Notes under the pieces: generated by a model
Told to the model about the DNA's origin: nothing
The model's input: only the letters and a program-made list of their open reading frames with translations
Databases searched by the model: none
Program-made: the position numbers and the translations under genes
Assembly: GCA_030704615.1 (NCBI GenBank)
Contig: CM060733.1
Span: forward strand, 26,908,001-26,972,000
Direction: 5' to 3'
From: Takakia lepidozioides
Lineage: Eukaryota > Streptophyta > Takakiopsida > Takakiales > Takakiaceae
DNA: 64,000 bases
Shown here: positions 11,876 to 25,042 of the stretch, in pieces
How positions within the stretch are numbered: the stretch's first letter is position 1
How the letters are laid out: each line of letters begins with the position of its first letter

Positions 11876-12626
11876 ATAGCCAACAAAAATAGGTAACTTT
11901 TATCCAGGTAGACTTGATGATGAATTTTTGGCGTATATTGTAAATCCTGTGTATTTATGACGCTTTGATTACACACTTGGATGACTGGATTTAACTGGTC
12001 ATCCCATTATGGATGACCAACTAGAGCTGGTCCACTATTTTTTAGAAAAGGTATCTAAGAAAAATAGATACGTGTAAATAGCATCCATTGTACCAAGATA
12101 CCTTTTCTGATGAGGCTATTGAGGGACTCTTATAGAGTTGTCAAAACATTATTGGCAGTCGTTTTTGACAATGTTATTGAAAGTCGTTTTTGAAAGGAGA
12201 GTATTTTGGAGCCACCCACCAAATTCTTGACAAAATGCGGTTGAACAAGGAATTATTTTTGGCCTAAGGAAAATGAGTCATATAATGCGCATGAAAAAAA
12301 GGATGGATCAGATTTTTTCCTTGAGTATTCCCAATTGTGTTTGAAACCGTGCAATAAAATTTATTGTGATCTATCTGTTATCAGCTCAGATGCAATGAAC
12401 TTGATAGGTAAGTAATGATGGGTGGGTAGTATGTGAATTTGATAGCAGCTCTTGCCAAGGTCAAAACTCATCTACACCCAGAAGCACAAAGGGCCCGAAC
12501 ATTATAACTTATTTACACATCATGAATGCAACATTTTGGTGACCCTTCCATCTGTTTCAAATTATTCAACTCAAACCACCCTAGTACAACTAGGGAGTGG
12601 TCAAACACAATTCTACTGAATAATGC
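11876..12626. other. Gene-free 3' flank of the sorting nexin gene
   Basis: No open frame or repeat family is recognised. The right end is presumably the 3' untranslated region of the minus-strand sorting nexin gene. Confidence 0.5.
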
Positions 12627-15600
12627 CTAGCTAGGTGTGGAGAAGCCTGAAGAAGATGCCTCTGATGATCTGCCTGAGTAACTACCTGCCTCCTCTGCTA
12701 CTTTTGTCCAAACATTTGCAATCTTCTCGGAGTACCCCACCTGCATGTCCCCACCCACACAAGTTGAAATAGTTTCTTAGAGCTTTGAGATAAGCCACAG
12801 GGCAAGCTTCATTTCCAAAGACACCCAAAGAGGAAACTTGCAGTATGGCCATTTCGAACCTGGAGTTTCTTCAGTTTCTCTCTCCCCCACCCCACACAAC
12901 GAAACCCCAAGAACAATCATACACAGTAAAGACAGACTGTTCTCAACTTTGTGCTTAAAATTTGAACCAATTACAGAATTTTCCGTAAACACTTGATTTA
13001 CGCGAGTCTTCATAACATCTATCACCATACTTGCGGAGGTAAGCTCTCTTAGTACCTAGCCCTGGCATACACTCATGTAGCATGATCTCCATACCAATCC
13101 GGACATAGAAAGCTCGATTGACTCTAATGGAGCTGCAAGTGCTACAGCAATTTCAGAGTTTCCATACCTCGTGAGTTTTCGAACTCTGGGTGAATTCAAG
13201 TCAATTCAAGGGAACTCCTGGGATTCATGACCTTAGAGAATTCTTTCCAAGAATTTTATTGCATTCTCCCAGAGCCAGTCAACAGGGGCAAAATTGGTGG
13301 GGAGAAAGATTTGGCATTCGTACTGCCGTGGCCAACCTAGGAGCCGAATCCTGCTGGAGTGGTAGTAGAGAAGCTAAACTCTCGCTGAGGAGAGTCTGCT
13401 TCTTTTGATTTCAGAAAGTCTGTTCTCTTGACTAAGAACAAACCATGTCTGCAGTATGAATGATTATCAAACGAATGTCTCACTGAAGGTTCATACCTAA
13501 GGCTGAGTGGTGGCGATCTAAACACCCACACACAAAGAGTCAGTGCTGGTATAGTAGGGTTTACCTGCGTATGAACAAAGCCCCGCAACATGTTTAAGAA
13601 GTCCCTTTGCCTCTCCCTCTCAAAGCGTTCTAGCTCTGCTCGATTACGCTCCTGCAGACATCAACAATTGGTTCGCAAATACATTTAATTCTCAACCACA
13701 TATAACCTTTGCCTTCCCGGGCATTCAGCTGTCCCATACATGGCTAGGTGGCAGTGGGCCTGTCCAGCATTGTCAAAAGGCTTCTGAATACACACCAAAT
13801 CTACATCACAGCCCACCTCCTGCAATGAATGTAGCTTCAAAACGTTTGCTTGGGATCCTGTCGAGTTTCCACTGCTTCATGACTTCACTATTCCGCACCA
13901 TCATAGAGCCAAGCACACAGCTCACAAACAGAGTAGACTTCTGGGGGACCAGAACTTGCATTTCAATAAAGTTTCCACGTGTATACTTGTAGGCTGACAA
14001 CCACAACTAATTTGATACACAAAATAATGAAGGAGTGGCTAAACCTGGTAGAGTCAGGAAAACACACAAGCGGTAAAGGCAGTACACTTACCTTGATGCA
14101 ATCGTACTCTTTTTGTGCACAATCACGCGCTTCCTCAGTAACCTTCCCCGTCTCCTTCAGCTCCTCAATTTTGCGGTTGCGGGACTTGTCACCCCCAAAG
14201 ATTTTGTTGGAATCAGCTGCGAGCTTCTCCACGCGGGCATTGCTGGCAGCCACATCAGACAGTAGTGTTTGTACTGTCAACAGGGCATTTGAGCGATCAG
14301 TAAATGCAGCATGCAATGCCTGCATTAGGCCTAGGTACTCGTGCAACTCATCCTGCAACAGCACCAACACAAAAGATGATGAATACAGGTACCTCTCTTT
14401 CCCTAACTCTTGCTCTCACATGATATCAAAATAGTTTTCTCCAAAATACTTACCCTTCCAAATAGTGACATAAAGACCTGTGTTGGAACTACTAGCAGCT
14501 GGCAGGGAATCTTGTTAATTCTAACCAGAAACTGTGAGTGTATTGCATCACCGTACCAATATGGCACAGGTAAGAGGCGTAGGTACGTCTCATGTACACA
14601 TTAGTTACTTGTGCAAGGCATTAAAAGAGTGAATTCTAGACATAGAAGGTGTTAATTCTAGGTCACAGACCACCCCACTCCAATTGGACAGGTCTCCCCT
14701 TTCCAGGAATTTGACACTTAAATGTCCCCCAGGCCCATTTTGGACATAATCAGACCTCCTGAATTGCCCATTGCAAATTAGGGGATGCCCTTTTTGTGGG
14801 CCATTGGAACTGACATGTGGACCACGTGGCACACATCTAACTGGATCCAATGCTTCTTGTGAGAAGCCTGGAAAACCGGGATCAATGCTTTATACCAAGG
14901 TAAGTCTTACTACCAACGTCAGCCCTTGACAGAGGTAGGTTCTGTCCCTTTGTGTTCCCCTCAAACTGGGCACGGGGTCAATGGCCACAAGGCTAAGGCA
15001 AACAACGTCTTATGAGCCCATTCTCTCTCCATGGTCCCTTCATTGTCCTGGATACTCTCACCAGAGAGACATCCTCTTCAAATCCATCAAGGAAATTGTG
15101 CCCTGGAAACGTTCCCAGCAGTCGCTTCAAACAGTGCAGGTAACTATGGAAACGGTGATGAAGCTATAGTCAGGTCTACAGGGAGGAGGTGTTACCAAGT
15201 GCTTAACAGACTGTGCATTGGCCTCTCGGTAAAAGCGGCTGGCTTTGACAGCAGCAGTGGCTACACGCTTCGAGTCTGCTGCATGAATGCGCTGTGGAGG
15301 CAACCACGTAGTTTCCGTCTCGAACTTGGCCAGCTTGATGAAAGCCAGTCCAAGTTCTCCCATCACTTCTCCCACCTCTTGTTGAGCCTTCACAAGTACC
15401 TCGGCCTGCACACATTGCCGTTACTTCAATTGGCATCACTTATCCTCATCGACATCAGTGCCTGCATGACAGAATCTTTGTGGTCAACCACTGAAGACCT
15501 GTATTCCAAGGCCTGTAAATCCATAAAACAAAGAAGGAATAGCGCACATGGATATCAGGAACACCATAAACTGCTAAGTAGTTTGGAGGTCATTACTTGA

Positions 15601-18100
15601 ACCCCCCACCCCTTTGCTCTGATCTTCTCATCCCTCCTCCCTTCTTCCCCAACTGTTGCTTACGACTTGGGCCAAAGAATATGCAGGAGCAGGCACACAC
15701 AGAAGCTACCCAGACGTGTGGCATTGCTTGCATTTGTATTGAATGGAATCTGAGACTCCTGCAGCGACCTTAAGATCATAGTTTGATAACAGCAGTTGCA
15801 TCACTACAATTTCCAAGGGAAACCCTATCAATTCCATGGAAATCAGAATCACGGTGAAGTTCTGCTAAGTGAACAGTAATGAATCCTACACAAATAGTGT
15901 TCACTAGAACCACCCCCAGTAATTTTAGTGGCAGCTAAGTAACACCAACAGCTCCCGAATTTGCAAATACAAGGATTGAACCCCTCATTGCCTCTTTAAT
16001 GACCGTCCTATTTTACCAGATATTGGGTCTCACTTAGCCTGCTGACAAGCCTTTCAGCATTTTTATTATCCATATGTAATCACAACTTCAGTGACTGATG
16101 CATTGGCCCTGTATAAAACCGTCGTCCCCTTGCTACTAAATTGGCAAGTAGCAGCAATTTCTCATACACTGCTGTCCAATTATACAAAGCAGCCCCTACT
16201 GTGTTCAGCTGGACCAATGCATTCAAAATCGATGATTAGTGATAATATCCAATTCACAATACATGACCGCATCTTTTACTATGTACACAAGAATATGTTA
16301 AGGTCAACCCCATACTGATAAAGAAGTTACACTCTTTGTTAGGCCTAGGGCCACGTCAAACATGACAGTTGAAACGGCAGTTCCAGGGCCCAGTCTCAAG
16401 ATCCCAGTGGGTATATTCAGGTACTATGATAGGTCAAGACCTCAAAAGTGCTTGGGAACCATAGTAGTCCGTTGTGCATGTGCATACTTTGCACACACAC
16501 TAAAAGGATACCGAAATGGATTCCGGCCGGGACAAAATCCGGCGCTCATGGGGCCAGCTCAGGAATCCTGGAAGGATGCAACCACTTTAACTACCACTGC
16601 TGCCGGTGGGAAAGGATATTAGGAATCACTTGACTTAGCAGCTACTAGATGTCAGACTCCTAGGGATATTAATTGGAAAAAGAGTAAAGGGGGTCAATGC
16701 TGCCAGGTGGTAGCTGCAACAGGTGCCCCCAAGCAGGGAGGAAAGCAAAGATCAAAGTGCAATTTCAACAAATGGAAAACCTAGTTCAAAACCTGAATCA
16801 GATGGGCAGAGCCAAAGCTGGGCATGACACACTGAGAAAAGTAGTGACTTGGTAGTGATGAGCTACATGTGTGCTACCACAGGATCCCCTTACCTGCTGT
16901 GACGCTTCACTAAGATGGCACTCCAGATCTTGCAACTTCTCCTTCTTCTCAAGAAAATTCTTGTCCTCTTCAATGATAGCAGGTCTGGCGCCACCCCAAT
17001 CATTTCTCACTGATTGTTTCAACTCCTTGAACAATCGTACCAAATCTCTCCTTTTGCTGGCTGTACTGCTTCTTGGGGTGAGAGCATAGCACTGCCATCT
17101 CCGAAAAGCTGGCGGGGCAGCTTCACAGCACCATCCAGCATGCGGGATGCCATATCAGTGGTGGGAGTGAGGGGCAGTTTCCCCTGAACAAGAATTAATT
17201 TTGAATTGGGTTAGGTAGAATTCATGATAAATTTACATGAAGCCAACAGGGTGAGGTGCACAGGTGATGTCAATGACCTAAATTCCATGTCATGTAAAAC
17301 TAGCTGGATGGCATCAGTTTGCTTTTCTAAGGAATTTGTACCTGGGTCTGTAAGAAGAGCCGCAGCTGCTCGCTCCGACGAAGAACAGGATGCGCAACCA
17401 GCCTCCCCAAATACTTCTCCAGCGCTGCCCTTCGCTGTTCAATAAATTCCTGCTTCTGCATCCCTTGGCTCTCCCCAATGCTCTTGTCAGGTCGAGGGGG
17501 AATGAAATAACCCCGGTACGCTTCTGCTAGCCTGTCTGCCAGAGTAACAAAATCTCGAAACCTTCGTCTCACACTGAAATCTGAGCCCCTATACTCAGGC
17601 ATGTTGGTATGTGTGTTGATTAGATATGTGACATGTGAGCTTCCCCCCGGTACCAGCGAGGTCGTCCCGACGTCTGGCACCTTCTGTGGCTGAGAGACAG
17701 TTACCGCGAAGGTTTCTGAAAAGGAGGGGGAATGCGAGAATGGGGACGACCCATTGTTAACAATATCTCGGGCACTTCCGTTCCCGGATGCTTCACCCAT
17801 GTAGGGCGTGAAGATGGCATCAGCGTACGAGGGTGGCTCCACTAACAATTCCTCCCGAAAACTGTTTCTAGCAGCATCTTGAAAGCCCTTTCGGTACGAA
17901 TCTTTGAAACTGTTTGAAGATGGCTCCTGCTTTGATGATGAGAGCGGATGGGATTCGGGACTTCCCCCTGACATCGCACTGCGATAATCACTGTTGGACA
18001 GAAAGGGATGTGGAGCGTGATCCAGAACCAAGCTCTCCATAGCATCTGTCGATGTATACAGATGCGCCTGCTGCGCCTCATCCTCTTCAGAACCCATCAT
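12627..18100 (-). CDS. SNX2: Sorting nexin 2 (PX-BAR), one frameshift
   Basis: SNX2 with SNX1 forms the membrane-bending part of the plant retromer-associated sorting machinery on endosomes. Six exons read on the minus strand: 18100-17342, 17183-16894, 15405-15196, 14352-14092, 13651-13565 and 12740-12627 (TAG), giving about 573 residues. The start MMGSEEDE matches the SNX2 N-terminus. The PX domain spans about residues 150-253, with the phosphoinositide-binding RRRF near 178 and the IPPRPDK loop. The BAR-type helices follow (FLEKKEKLQDLE, AQQEVGEVMGELGLAFIKL, ADRSNALL-type segment, FGGDKSRNRKIEELKE) and end with VGYSEKIANVWTKVAEE. Exon 2 is 290 bases instead of a codon-fitting 291. After QPAKG the frame must shift by one base near 17050-17051 to continue as RDLVRLFKELKQ. 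Everything downstream is intact. This is either a consensus error in an A4G2 run or a recent null allele. Confidence 0.92.
14870..15110 (+). mobile_element. LINE 3'-end fragment inside an SNX2 intron
   Basis: The plus-strand frame reads LHCPGYSHQRDILFKSI. This resembles the zinc-knuckle tail of LINE polyproteins (H-x4-C-P-x-Y-x2-QR pattern). A similar segment, IHCPGYPHQRVTLFRNI, occurs at about 35000. The AAGGTAAGTC...GTTCTGTCCC block at 14900-14953 also recurs at 35193-35245. It is a degraded dispersed copy in antisense to SNX2 and has no intact enzyme domain. Confidence 0.55.
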
Positions 18101-20800
18101 TGCAACCGAGATCGGGATACCTAGGCAGGCCAGATGTAAATTTGCGGGCACAAGAGATCTCCCCGCGTGCCCTTCAGCCAAAGCAAGTCAGATTAAGAAT
18201 ACAAGAAGACCCACCGTGACAGTCTTTCAGGAATGGCATGCGTGCCCCCAGATGAACATAAACCTACACATTCTTCTTCTAATCTTCTGGATCTCTCTAC
18301 CTGCGCTTGTCTCTCCCAAATTTTATTTTTCATGGTAGACATAAATCTGTGCTGCTTGTCTATCTACTCTTTCAGATCTCCTACAACACAAGCTTGCATC
18401 TTTTTGTCTCTGTACAAGCTCTCACGGCTGGGTGGAGACAAGACGAGCACAGAGTTTGTCTCTCCCCCGATGCATCCCTGGGAGCTGCGAGCACGTTACC
18501 CAGTTGCTGTTTAGGGTCCTGCCCATGGGACACCATTAGTGGGATTTTAAAAATCTTAACTTAGAACGGAGGTTTGCTTAGAAAAGTAGAGTTTGTCTTT
18601 GCTGTTTCTTAAGGTTTATAAACTGATCTTTTCAAAGCTGAAGTGGGAAGCTTCTGCAACCTTGTGAGGACTTGAAGATGCAAAATGTGAATGATCCGGG
18701 ACACATGCATGAAACTGCCAACCAAAAAACAATAACTAGGTTAGAATTGTGTAGATTTGTTGGCTCCTCCCTCAAGAGGAGACCACGCATCAATGTTGGA
18801 AAAATGGATGATCCTGATGTACCTTCACACTGGAAACACCCAAACATAACAGATATATCCACTAGTTAACATTACTATTCCTATTAATGATAAATTTGTT
18901 TTTCCTTTGGTTTTTATGAAATATATTTTTAATCAATAACAGCCACCGGTAAATGGCTGGAGACCTGTGAAAGCCGGTCGCTTCTTCTTCCTTGCTCTCT
19001 TGTTCGCAAAAGACTTGCCTGCCCGGGGAATGTGGGCGTGGAGGAATTGGTGCGATTCATCCTCACATGGAGGAGATTGCACGATCCATGCAGGTTCTAC
19101 AAACATGTTTGTCATGTAGGTTGAGTGGATATGCACACTTTCACCCCAAAGCCGGAGTAGGTTTTAGTACAGGAACCGCCTCAGTTTCCATATGACATTG
19201 CTTGGCATGGGATCCAGATGGGAAGTTGTACAGCCAAACTACTCATTGTGCAGTGGGACCTATCTGTCATGTACGGAAGTCTGCAGCTTGATTGAAGGTG
19301 AACAGAGAAGTAATACATGTTTGTTTGAAGGTGATAAAGTGGTCTTTGCTCTGTTGGAATAATTGTTTATTGGCCCATGCAGTCGAAAGCGTTTTAGTGA
19401 GCGGGAGGCTGAGCAATGGTGGGCAAAAAATTGAGTGAGGGTACACGAGCAATACAATGTCCGTGGTGGGATTGACAGGGTAAATAATCCAACTAGGCCT
19501 TCGTCGGCAGCAGGGTTACCAGCAGCATCGAGGCCTGTGGAGGAAGGAGGACCATTCTCTCTCTCTTCCCACATGCCTGGTACCTCCTGACCCCCACACT
19601 TTGTTTGTTCAGCCCTTTGTAGTCTTAGTTTCTGTAAAAAAATATGTAAAAAGGGTTGAGGCGGTTCATGTTAGTTCTCCCTGGATTTTTAAACAACATA
19701 TTGGATCTATTCGAGATGTGGGTTGGATAGATGTCAAGTGTAGTACCCCTTGTCTGCGGTGGATTCTGCTTTGTCTGGTGGCTTCTTGTCAACATTGGCT
19801 GCTACTAGTTTCACCACCATATGAAAGACAAAGATGCATCCTCTCAGAAGGAGAGGTTACTCTTTGACAACTTCCTCGGGGACATTCACTTGCAGCAGCT
19901 TTTTGCCCATAGGCCTAAGATATGAAACCCTTGAAGATTCATTATGGGGTTTCCATCAGTAGAACAGAGAAAAAAAGAAAGATAGCAGTGGCCAGATGTA
20001 CAAAGATGTTCAAACCCAAAAGCGCATCAAGTATCTTCACTGTTGGCGTTACATTCGCATCTGTTTGCATATATGGTTGTGTGTGATGGAGGGAGACACG
20101 CACAGATCTGTCTTGCTGTCAGTTGCTTTTGCCTCTTTTCCTTCACCTGAGTAGCCTCTTAGTGCAACTTGTGTGTTCCTTTGCTCAGTGGCCTTGCTAG
20201 GGTTGGTATCTCTTTGCTTGTTGTGTTCGGGATTTTTGGTTTGTAATGTTTCAGGAAGTCCCTGGAAATGTTCGCATGCAGCTCGAGCGTCATCTGGAAA
20301 AGGCATGTCTGCATCGATGGTATGTCTTTGCCATTGTTTACAGAGAGTGCTTAAGCCGGGGCTGAATTTCAATAACCAACTAGTTGGAGGGTGGGAGAGT
20401 ATCATGCTCGTAGGCCTTCCCTTTCCTTTCAGTTTCTGGGCTACTCATTATCAACTACTGACATTTTCTTCTGATCTCATTTGGGGTATGTCTATATATA
20501 TATATCAAGTTGGTTCCTTATGATATCTGTTGGTACGTTACAAAAATCACCAGTCTTTGCATCGGAAACAATAGTTGTCTGGCATTTAAGGTTTGAATGC
20601 CTGACTTGTAGAGTATCAATATGGTGGTGCTTAAAATATGTAGTCAAGTTAAATGGACCTTATGTGGACTTTGTCTCATTTATCATCAAATTCCAGTTCA
20701 TGAAAGCTCACCCTCAAGGCAATACCTTTGATCTAATGATGCTTGGCCACACCTTCGACCAAATAAAGCGTTTCAGCAGACTCAAATGCCTACAATATTT
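18101..20800. other. Upstream region of SNX2, no gene recognised
   Basis: The open frames here are short, do not resemble known proteins and have no coherent splice pattern. The segment next to 18100 should hold the SNX2 5' untranslated region and promoter. I could not identify a specific element. Confidence 0.45.
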
Positions 20801-20804
20801 CAGT

Positions 20805-21010
20805 GCATCAAAATTTTAGTATTTCAATATCTCAATCAAGATTTTCAGCAAGTAATATCAGTCAGATTTCAGTAATTCAGCTAGATTTTAAGCGAGATTT
20901 TCAGCGAGATTTTCAGATGCAAGTATTTTATTATTTCAGATAGTTCTTCAACAATTATTTCAGTATTTCAGTTAATATTTCAACAAGCATCTCAATATTT
21001 TAACAATTAG
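20805..21010. repeat. Degenerate ATTTCAG-rich short repeat
   Basis: The words ATTTCAG, ATTTTCAGC and ATCTCAA recur roughly every 10-20 bases (for example GCGAGATTTTCAGCGAGATTTTCAG at 20895-20919, CAGTATTTCAGTTAATATTTC later). This is a decayed low-complexity tandem array with no coding content. A short (AAAT)n tract at 21091-21106 lies just beyond. Confidence 0.6.
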
Positions 21011-21204
21011 TAAACTTGAAGATCAGTTTTGTAATATCATACATCAATAAAGTTCTGCCCGTGACAGAGCCTCTGTCCCCGCCTTTATAAATAAATAAAT
21101 AAATACTTTTTCTTCTTATGCAGAACATGTTAAAAATATAGTTTGAATATGTGCTTACCTTATTTCAATATAACATTTTCAGGAATTTTTCTACTTAAAC
21201 TTTT

Positions 21205-21491
21205 AGGGTGGAGCCATTACGCGACTAGCCGGTGGTTAGGGCACTAGAGGGTTCAAAGCCATATTGGTGATCCCCCATTTAAAGGGGTCATGGGTCAATT
21301 GGCCACCTACTGTGTCGGTATTTGGGTACTTTTAAGGCTTTGTGGGGGAGGTTTGGGCGACCGCATGCCCAATTAGGGCCGCCAAAAAGTGAACATCTTC
21401 CATAAAGAAGGTAGGTAAATATACGAGGATGAATTGACATTATAAGTAGGCCCTTGTTTGCTTCGGCGAAGTCAACCTACCCATAACAAAA
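21205..21491 (+). mobile_element. tRNA-derived SINE-like unit
   Basis: A B-box-like element GGTTCAAAGCC lies at 21250-21260. An A-box-like TAGCCGGTGGTTAGG begins about 25 bases upstream (21226). The unit ends in CCATAACAAAAAA at 21481-21493. This layout (internal pol III boxes, a GC-richer body, a short A-rich tail) fits a plant SINE. The A box is weak and I could not see a target-site duplication, so the call is tentative. Confidence 0.4.
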
Positions 21492-24400
21492 AAGATATGT
21501 GCACTGGAATCAAAAGTTGTCGCGAGAGGAGAATGTGTGTCAACACAGGAATATATCATCCACATTAATTTGTAGCGTCAACATTAAGGTAGAATCATTG
21601 GCTTGGTAGTTAACTTAGCTCACATTTGTTGCTCCTTTGTTTTTGGCCCACAACTGCAACTAGGAGCTCTTGAACATCAATACCCAAGTTCAAGACAGAA
21701 CCGAAAAAACTTTTGGAGGACTTAGCAAAGAAGTAAATACAGAAGTAGCAAGCTTTGAATCAGTTGTATCACAAACTGCAGTTGCCAATAGATACATAAC
21801 AGAAAAAAACAAACATTCTGAATGGTAACCAGATGTACAAACTACCTCCAAGAGAAACCACAACAGTAGCATATGAGATGGGTCCCCAGTTAACCAGGGT
21901 CACAAATGATGACACATATCAAACACAAAAGGAACCTGGCAAGTTACATAACCCCATATCTATGAGAAAATGCTACTTGGATGAAGACTACCTGGATAGA
22001 AGTGAGAATGGCAGCCACATCATAAATTGGACTCCACTGATTTTGCAGAATGTCTAGGCAGATGCTAGTTATGCTGTAAGGAAGTCTAGAAGGGGCGTGG
22101 ATAGGGTCGAGTGGGAACGTGAGAGAGAGAGTTTGTTGGGTGTGGTTGGTGTGGTATCATGTGGCTAGTGTACGAGCTAATATAACGATCGACGAGTTTT
22201 ATCCCCACTTGTGGTTTTATTATGTCACGCTATCCGTATTCAAGGCTGAATTTTTTTCTCAAAATTACATCTCCGATGCACTATTCTATATTCCATTATA
22301 ATGCGATATGCCTCTACACCAATTTTATATGAGATCGGAGTGAATACATACCGCAAGAGAATGGGAATTTGGCTGGGAATTCTTTTTGCCTAGAACTCAA
22401 GGGGGGAATAGGAAATGGGTTACGGTTTTTCTTTAAGTCCTAACCTAAAGCAACTGTCTTGTATCGTTAGAAAAAAAAAATGTCGCCCCATGTGATCCTA
22501 ACAAAGTCTTCTTATATGGAAGACAAGAGATTTCACCCCATCCTCGCTTGCATAGAAATAGCAACAACCTCAAGGGGACGGTAGTTGCACATAATGCAAC
22601 ATCCATTGTACTATGTAGTTTATACAATTTATTGAAAATTTCTAGGGTATGAAGTTCAGAATCTTTATGCGCCTTCGTTAATCTCGACTCTTGATTATTG
22701 ACTAGAACAGACCAATGCAATCTCATGTCAAAGGAAAAGAAAAAATTATCCAATCGTGATCATCAAGTTTTTGTCGTTAGTTAAGTTGGTGGTGCCACAA
22801 GCTAATTGCATATTGCAAGAGCACTTTCAAGTCCCAGTTGTAGAGCTCTAGAAGGGTTGACAGTTTCCCCAACATGAGTCTGATTCTCTTAGGTCCAATA
22901 TCGTCATTATTGGTGGCTTGGAATTGTCAGCAACATGTAGTTGGTTTTCTTACAAGCATGCTAGGCTGAGCTTTAATATATCTGGCTTAGCTCCTACAAC
23001 ATTGGGTTATCAATGACCTAATATTCTACAAGCAGGCTCAGCATGTCATTCCTGTTATAATTGGGATTTTGTGCCAAAAAACGTTACTATAGGTTTCGTG
23101 GAGCACGGTAGTTACGTTTAGGTTTCTATAAAACCAAGTACCTGTGTGGCGTTTTGTCTTGGTTATATGTGTGTGGATCATTGCTGGTGAAGCTTTGACG
23201 ATGCAATTTGTGGCCTCATCAGCATTCAGTGGAAGCCATTCTTATTCTCATGGATGGAGAGAATCTGCCCAACTGAACACACATAATTATTCCTGAGCAC
23301 GCCAGTATTAGCAGTTAGCAACCTGCTGTCGTCTTTTTCATGGAGGCGAAGTAGAAGTGGTTGGTATTATGAAATTTCACTTGTAGAGACACGGTATAGT
23401 GCGATGACAGATTCAGAGATTAATCAGCATTGGCTCAATGTGCTGCTCTGCCAAATCTAAATCCATTAATCATTAGGCTGCAGGGCAGCATGCTTCCTAT
23501 CTTTTCTTATTGCACAACTGAAAGTTGCCCTTGTTTCTACACGTCTGCTGTGGTTGCCTGCTCCTTGCATGATGGCATTTCTGTCATGCCATGTGTGTTT
23601 CAAGGGGCAGAGTGCATGGAGAGAGAGAGGGAGAATGGGCTCAAGTCAGTAAGCTAAAGTCAGTAAGCTAGATTTCATCTCGTATGTACTTTGGCTAGTT
23701 CAATCTTTTTGTGTTGAATAAGAGTATTTGCAGCCTCTCCAAATGACTTGGTATGCTCCAGATTTGGTATGTGCATTCTTTACTTCAAATGTGTTTGAGA
23801 ATTTTACAGGTTCTGGCCCCATCCTCCATAAACTGAAGAACTTGAAGATTTGTGTGGGAGTGTGGATGGGGTGATTGGTAGTGTCGCCTTCATGCATTTT
23901 TCGATTTATTCTTTGGTTCCTACGGTTCTGCTGCGGTACTGTACTGTGTGTCCCATGGGCCCTTTGTTGTGAACTGGAAAGTGTGATTTTTGAATGCTTG
24001 TCAAGTAGAAAGGGTTGTACTCTTCATGGAGCCTGGGTTATATATGCAGTGGCTGGCAATTGTTACCTTGGTGCCTGACAGCAATAGAGCCAGACAGTAA
24101 TATAGACACATGGCTTGCTACTTGATTACATGCCACTTTCCTCGGACTTATGCTACCTGTCAGTGTGGACAAGACTTCATCTCGGATCTGGACACTGCAT
24201 AACCAACGTCACCATAGTTTGTAGGATAAATGAAAGAGTGGGAGTATGATCGATAGGATGAAAAGGGTCTGCTTCCCTTCTTTGTGTTGATACCATGCAG
24301 AGTGGAGACATGTAGTGATTGAGATATGAAGTCAATGGGGATGAAGTCAGTTGGGAGTCACAACAGCTGGTCAATATCCCACATGATATAATCAGATTGT

Positions 24401-25040
24401 CTCTCTAAGTTACGAGACAACATCCTTTCTGGTTTCCTTCCTCATTTCTTTTTCAAATCTTGTGTGACTTACCTTTCATGTTTTATCTTGCTGCATTCGT
24501 TTCCATCTTTGACAGCTCTACATTATCCTGAATGTGGATACCTCATTTTATCTATGGTTACCTCTCACATGTGGGTTCAGAGTATACTGGGCTCTGACGG
24601 TGATATATGGGTTTTGCTGCTATTCCGTGAGCCTAGATATGTAAGCTTGAGAGCTGTGAGCTTGTATTCGTGAGCATAGGCTCACGAATGGGAAAACCCT
24701 ATATTCCCGCGGATTACATATTGAATACCGGAAGACCTATAACCGTGTAGCCATACGACAGAAGAACCCCCTATTCTCGCGGACGTTTTTTGAGTGACAT
24801 AAGAGGTCTAACTACAACCGTGCACCTTTAGATGATTGCAGACAATTCCTACAAGGGCAGGATGTTGCTCAATGGAGGAGGCCATGACCATTTCAATGAA
24901 AGAGTTGGAACATTCTTCATGCGATAAGGTCGCAATATGCAAGATGGAAATGATACTGCCCCGAAAGGATGTTTTGTTTGTGGAACAGGCGCATAGGATT
25001 TAGGATGAACATGTTAAAGAAAATTGGGGTTTGACCATTT
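21492..25040. other. Gene-free intergenic DNA
   Basis: Scanning both strands I found only short unsupported frames. No repeat structure stands out before the palindrome array at 25.04 kb. Confidence 0.45.
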
Positions 25041-25042
25041 AG

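Noticed and set aside
15031-15600. 189-codon plus-strand frame
   Set aside because: It runs antisense across SNX2 exon 3 and part of the LINE fragment; its protein has no family character.
20173-20523. 116-codon frame with hydrophobic start
   Set aside because: It looks like a signal peptide followed by nothing recognisable; no supporting exon structure.
21249-21300. tRNA gene at the B-box-like site
   Set aside because: The flanks do not fold into an acceptor stem or anticodon arm; a SINE-like unit fits better.
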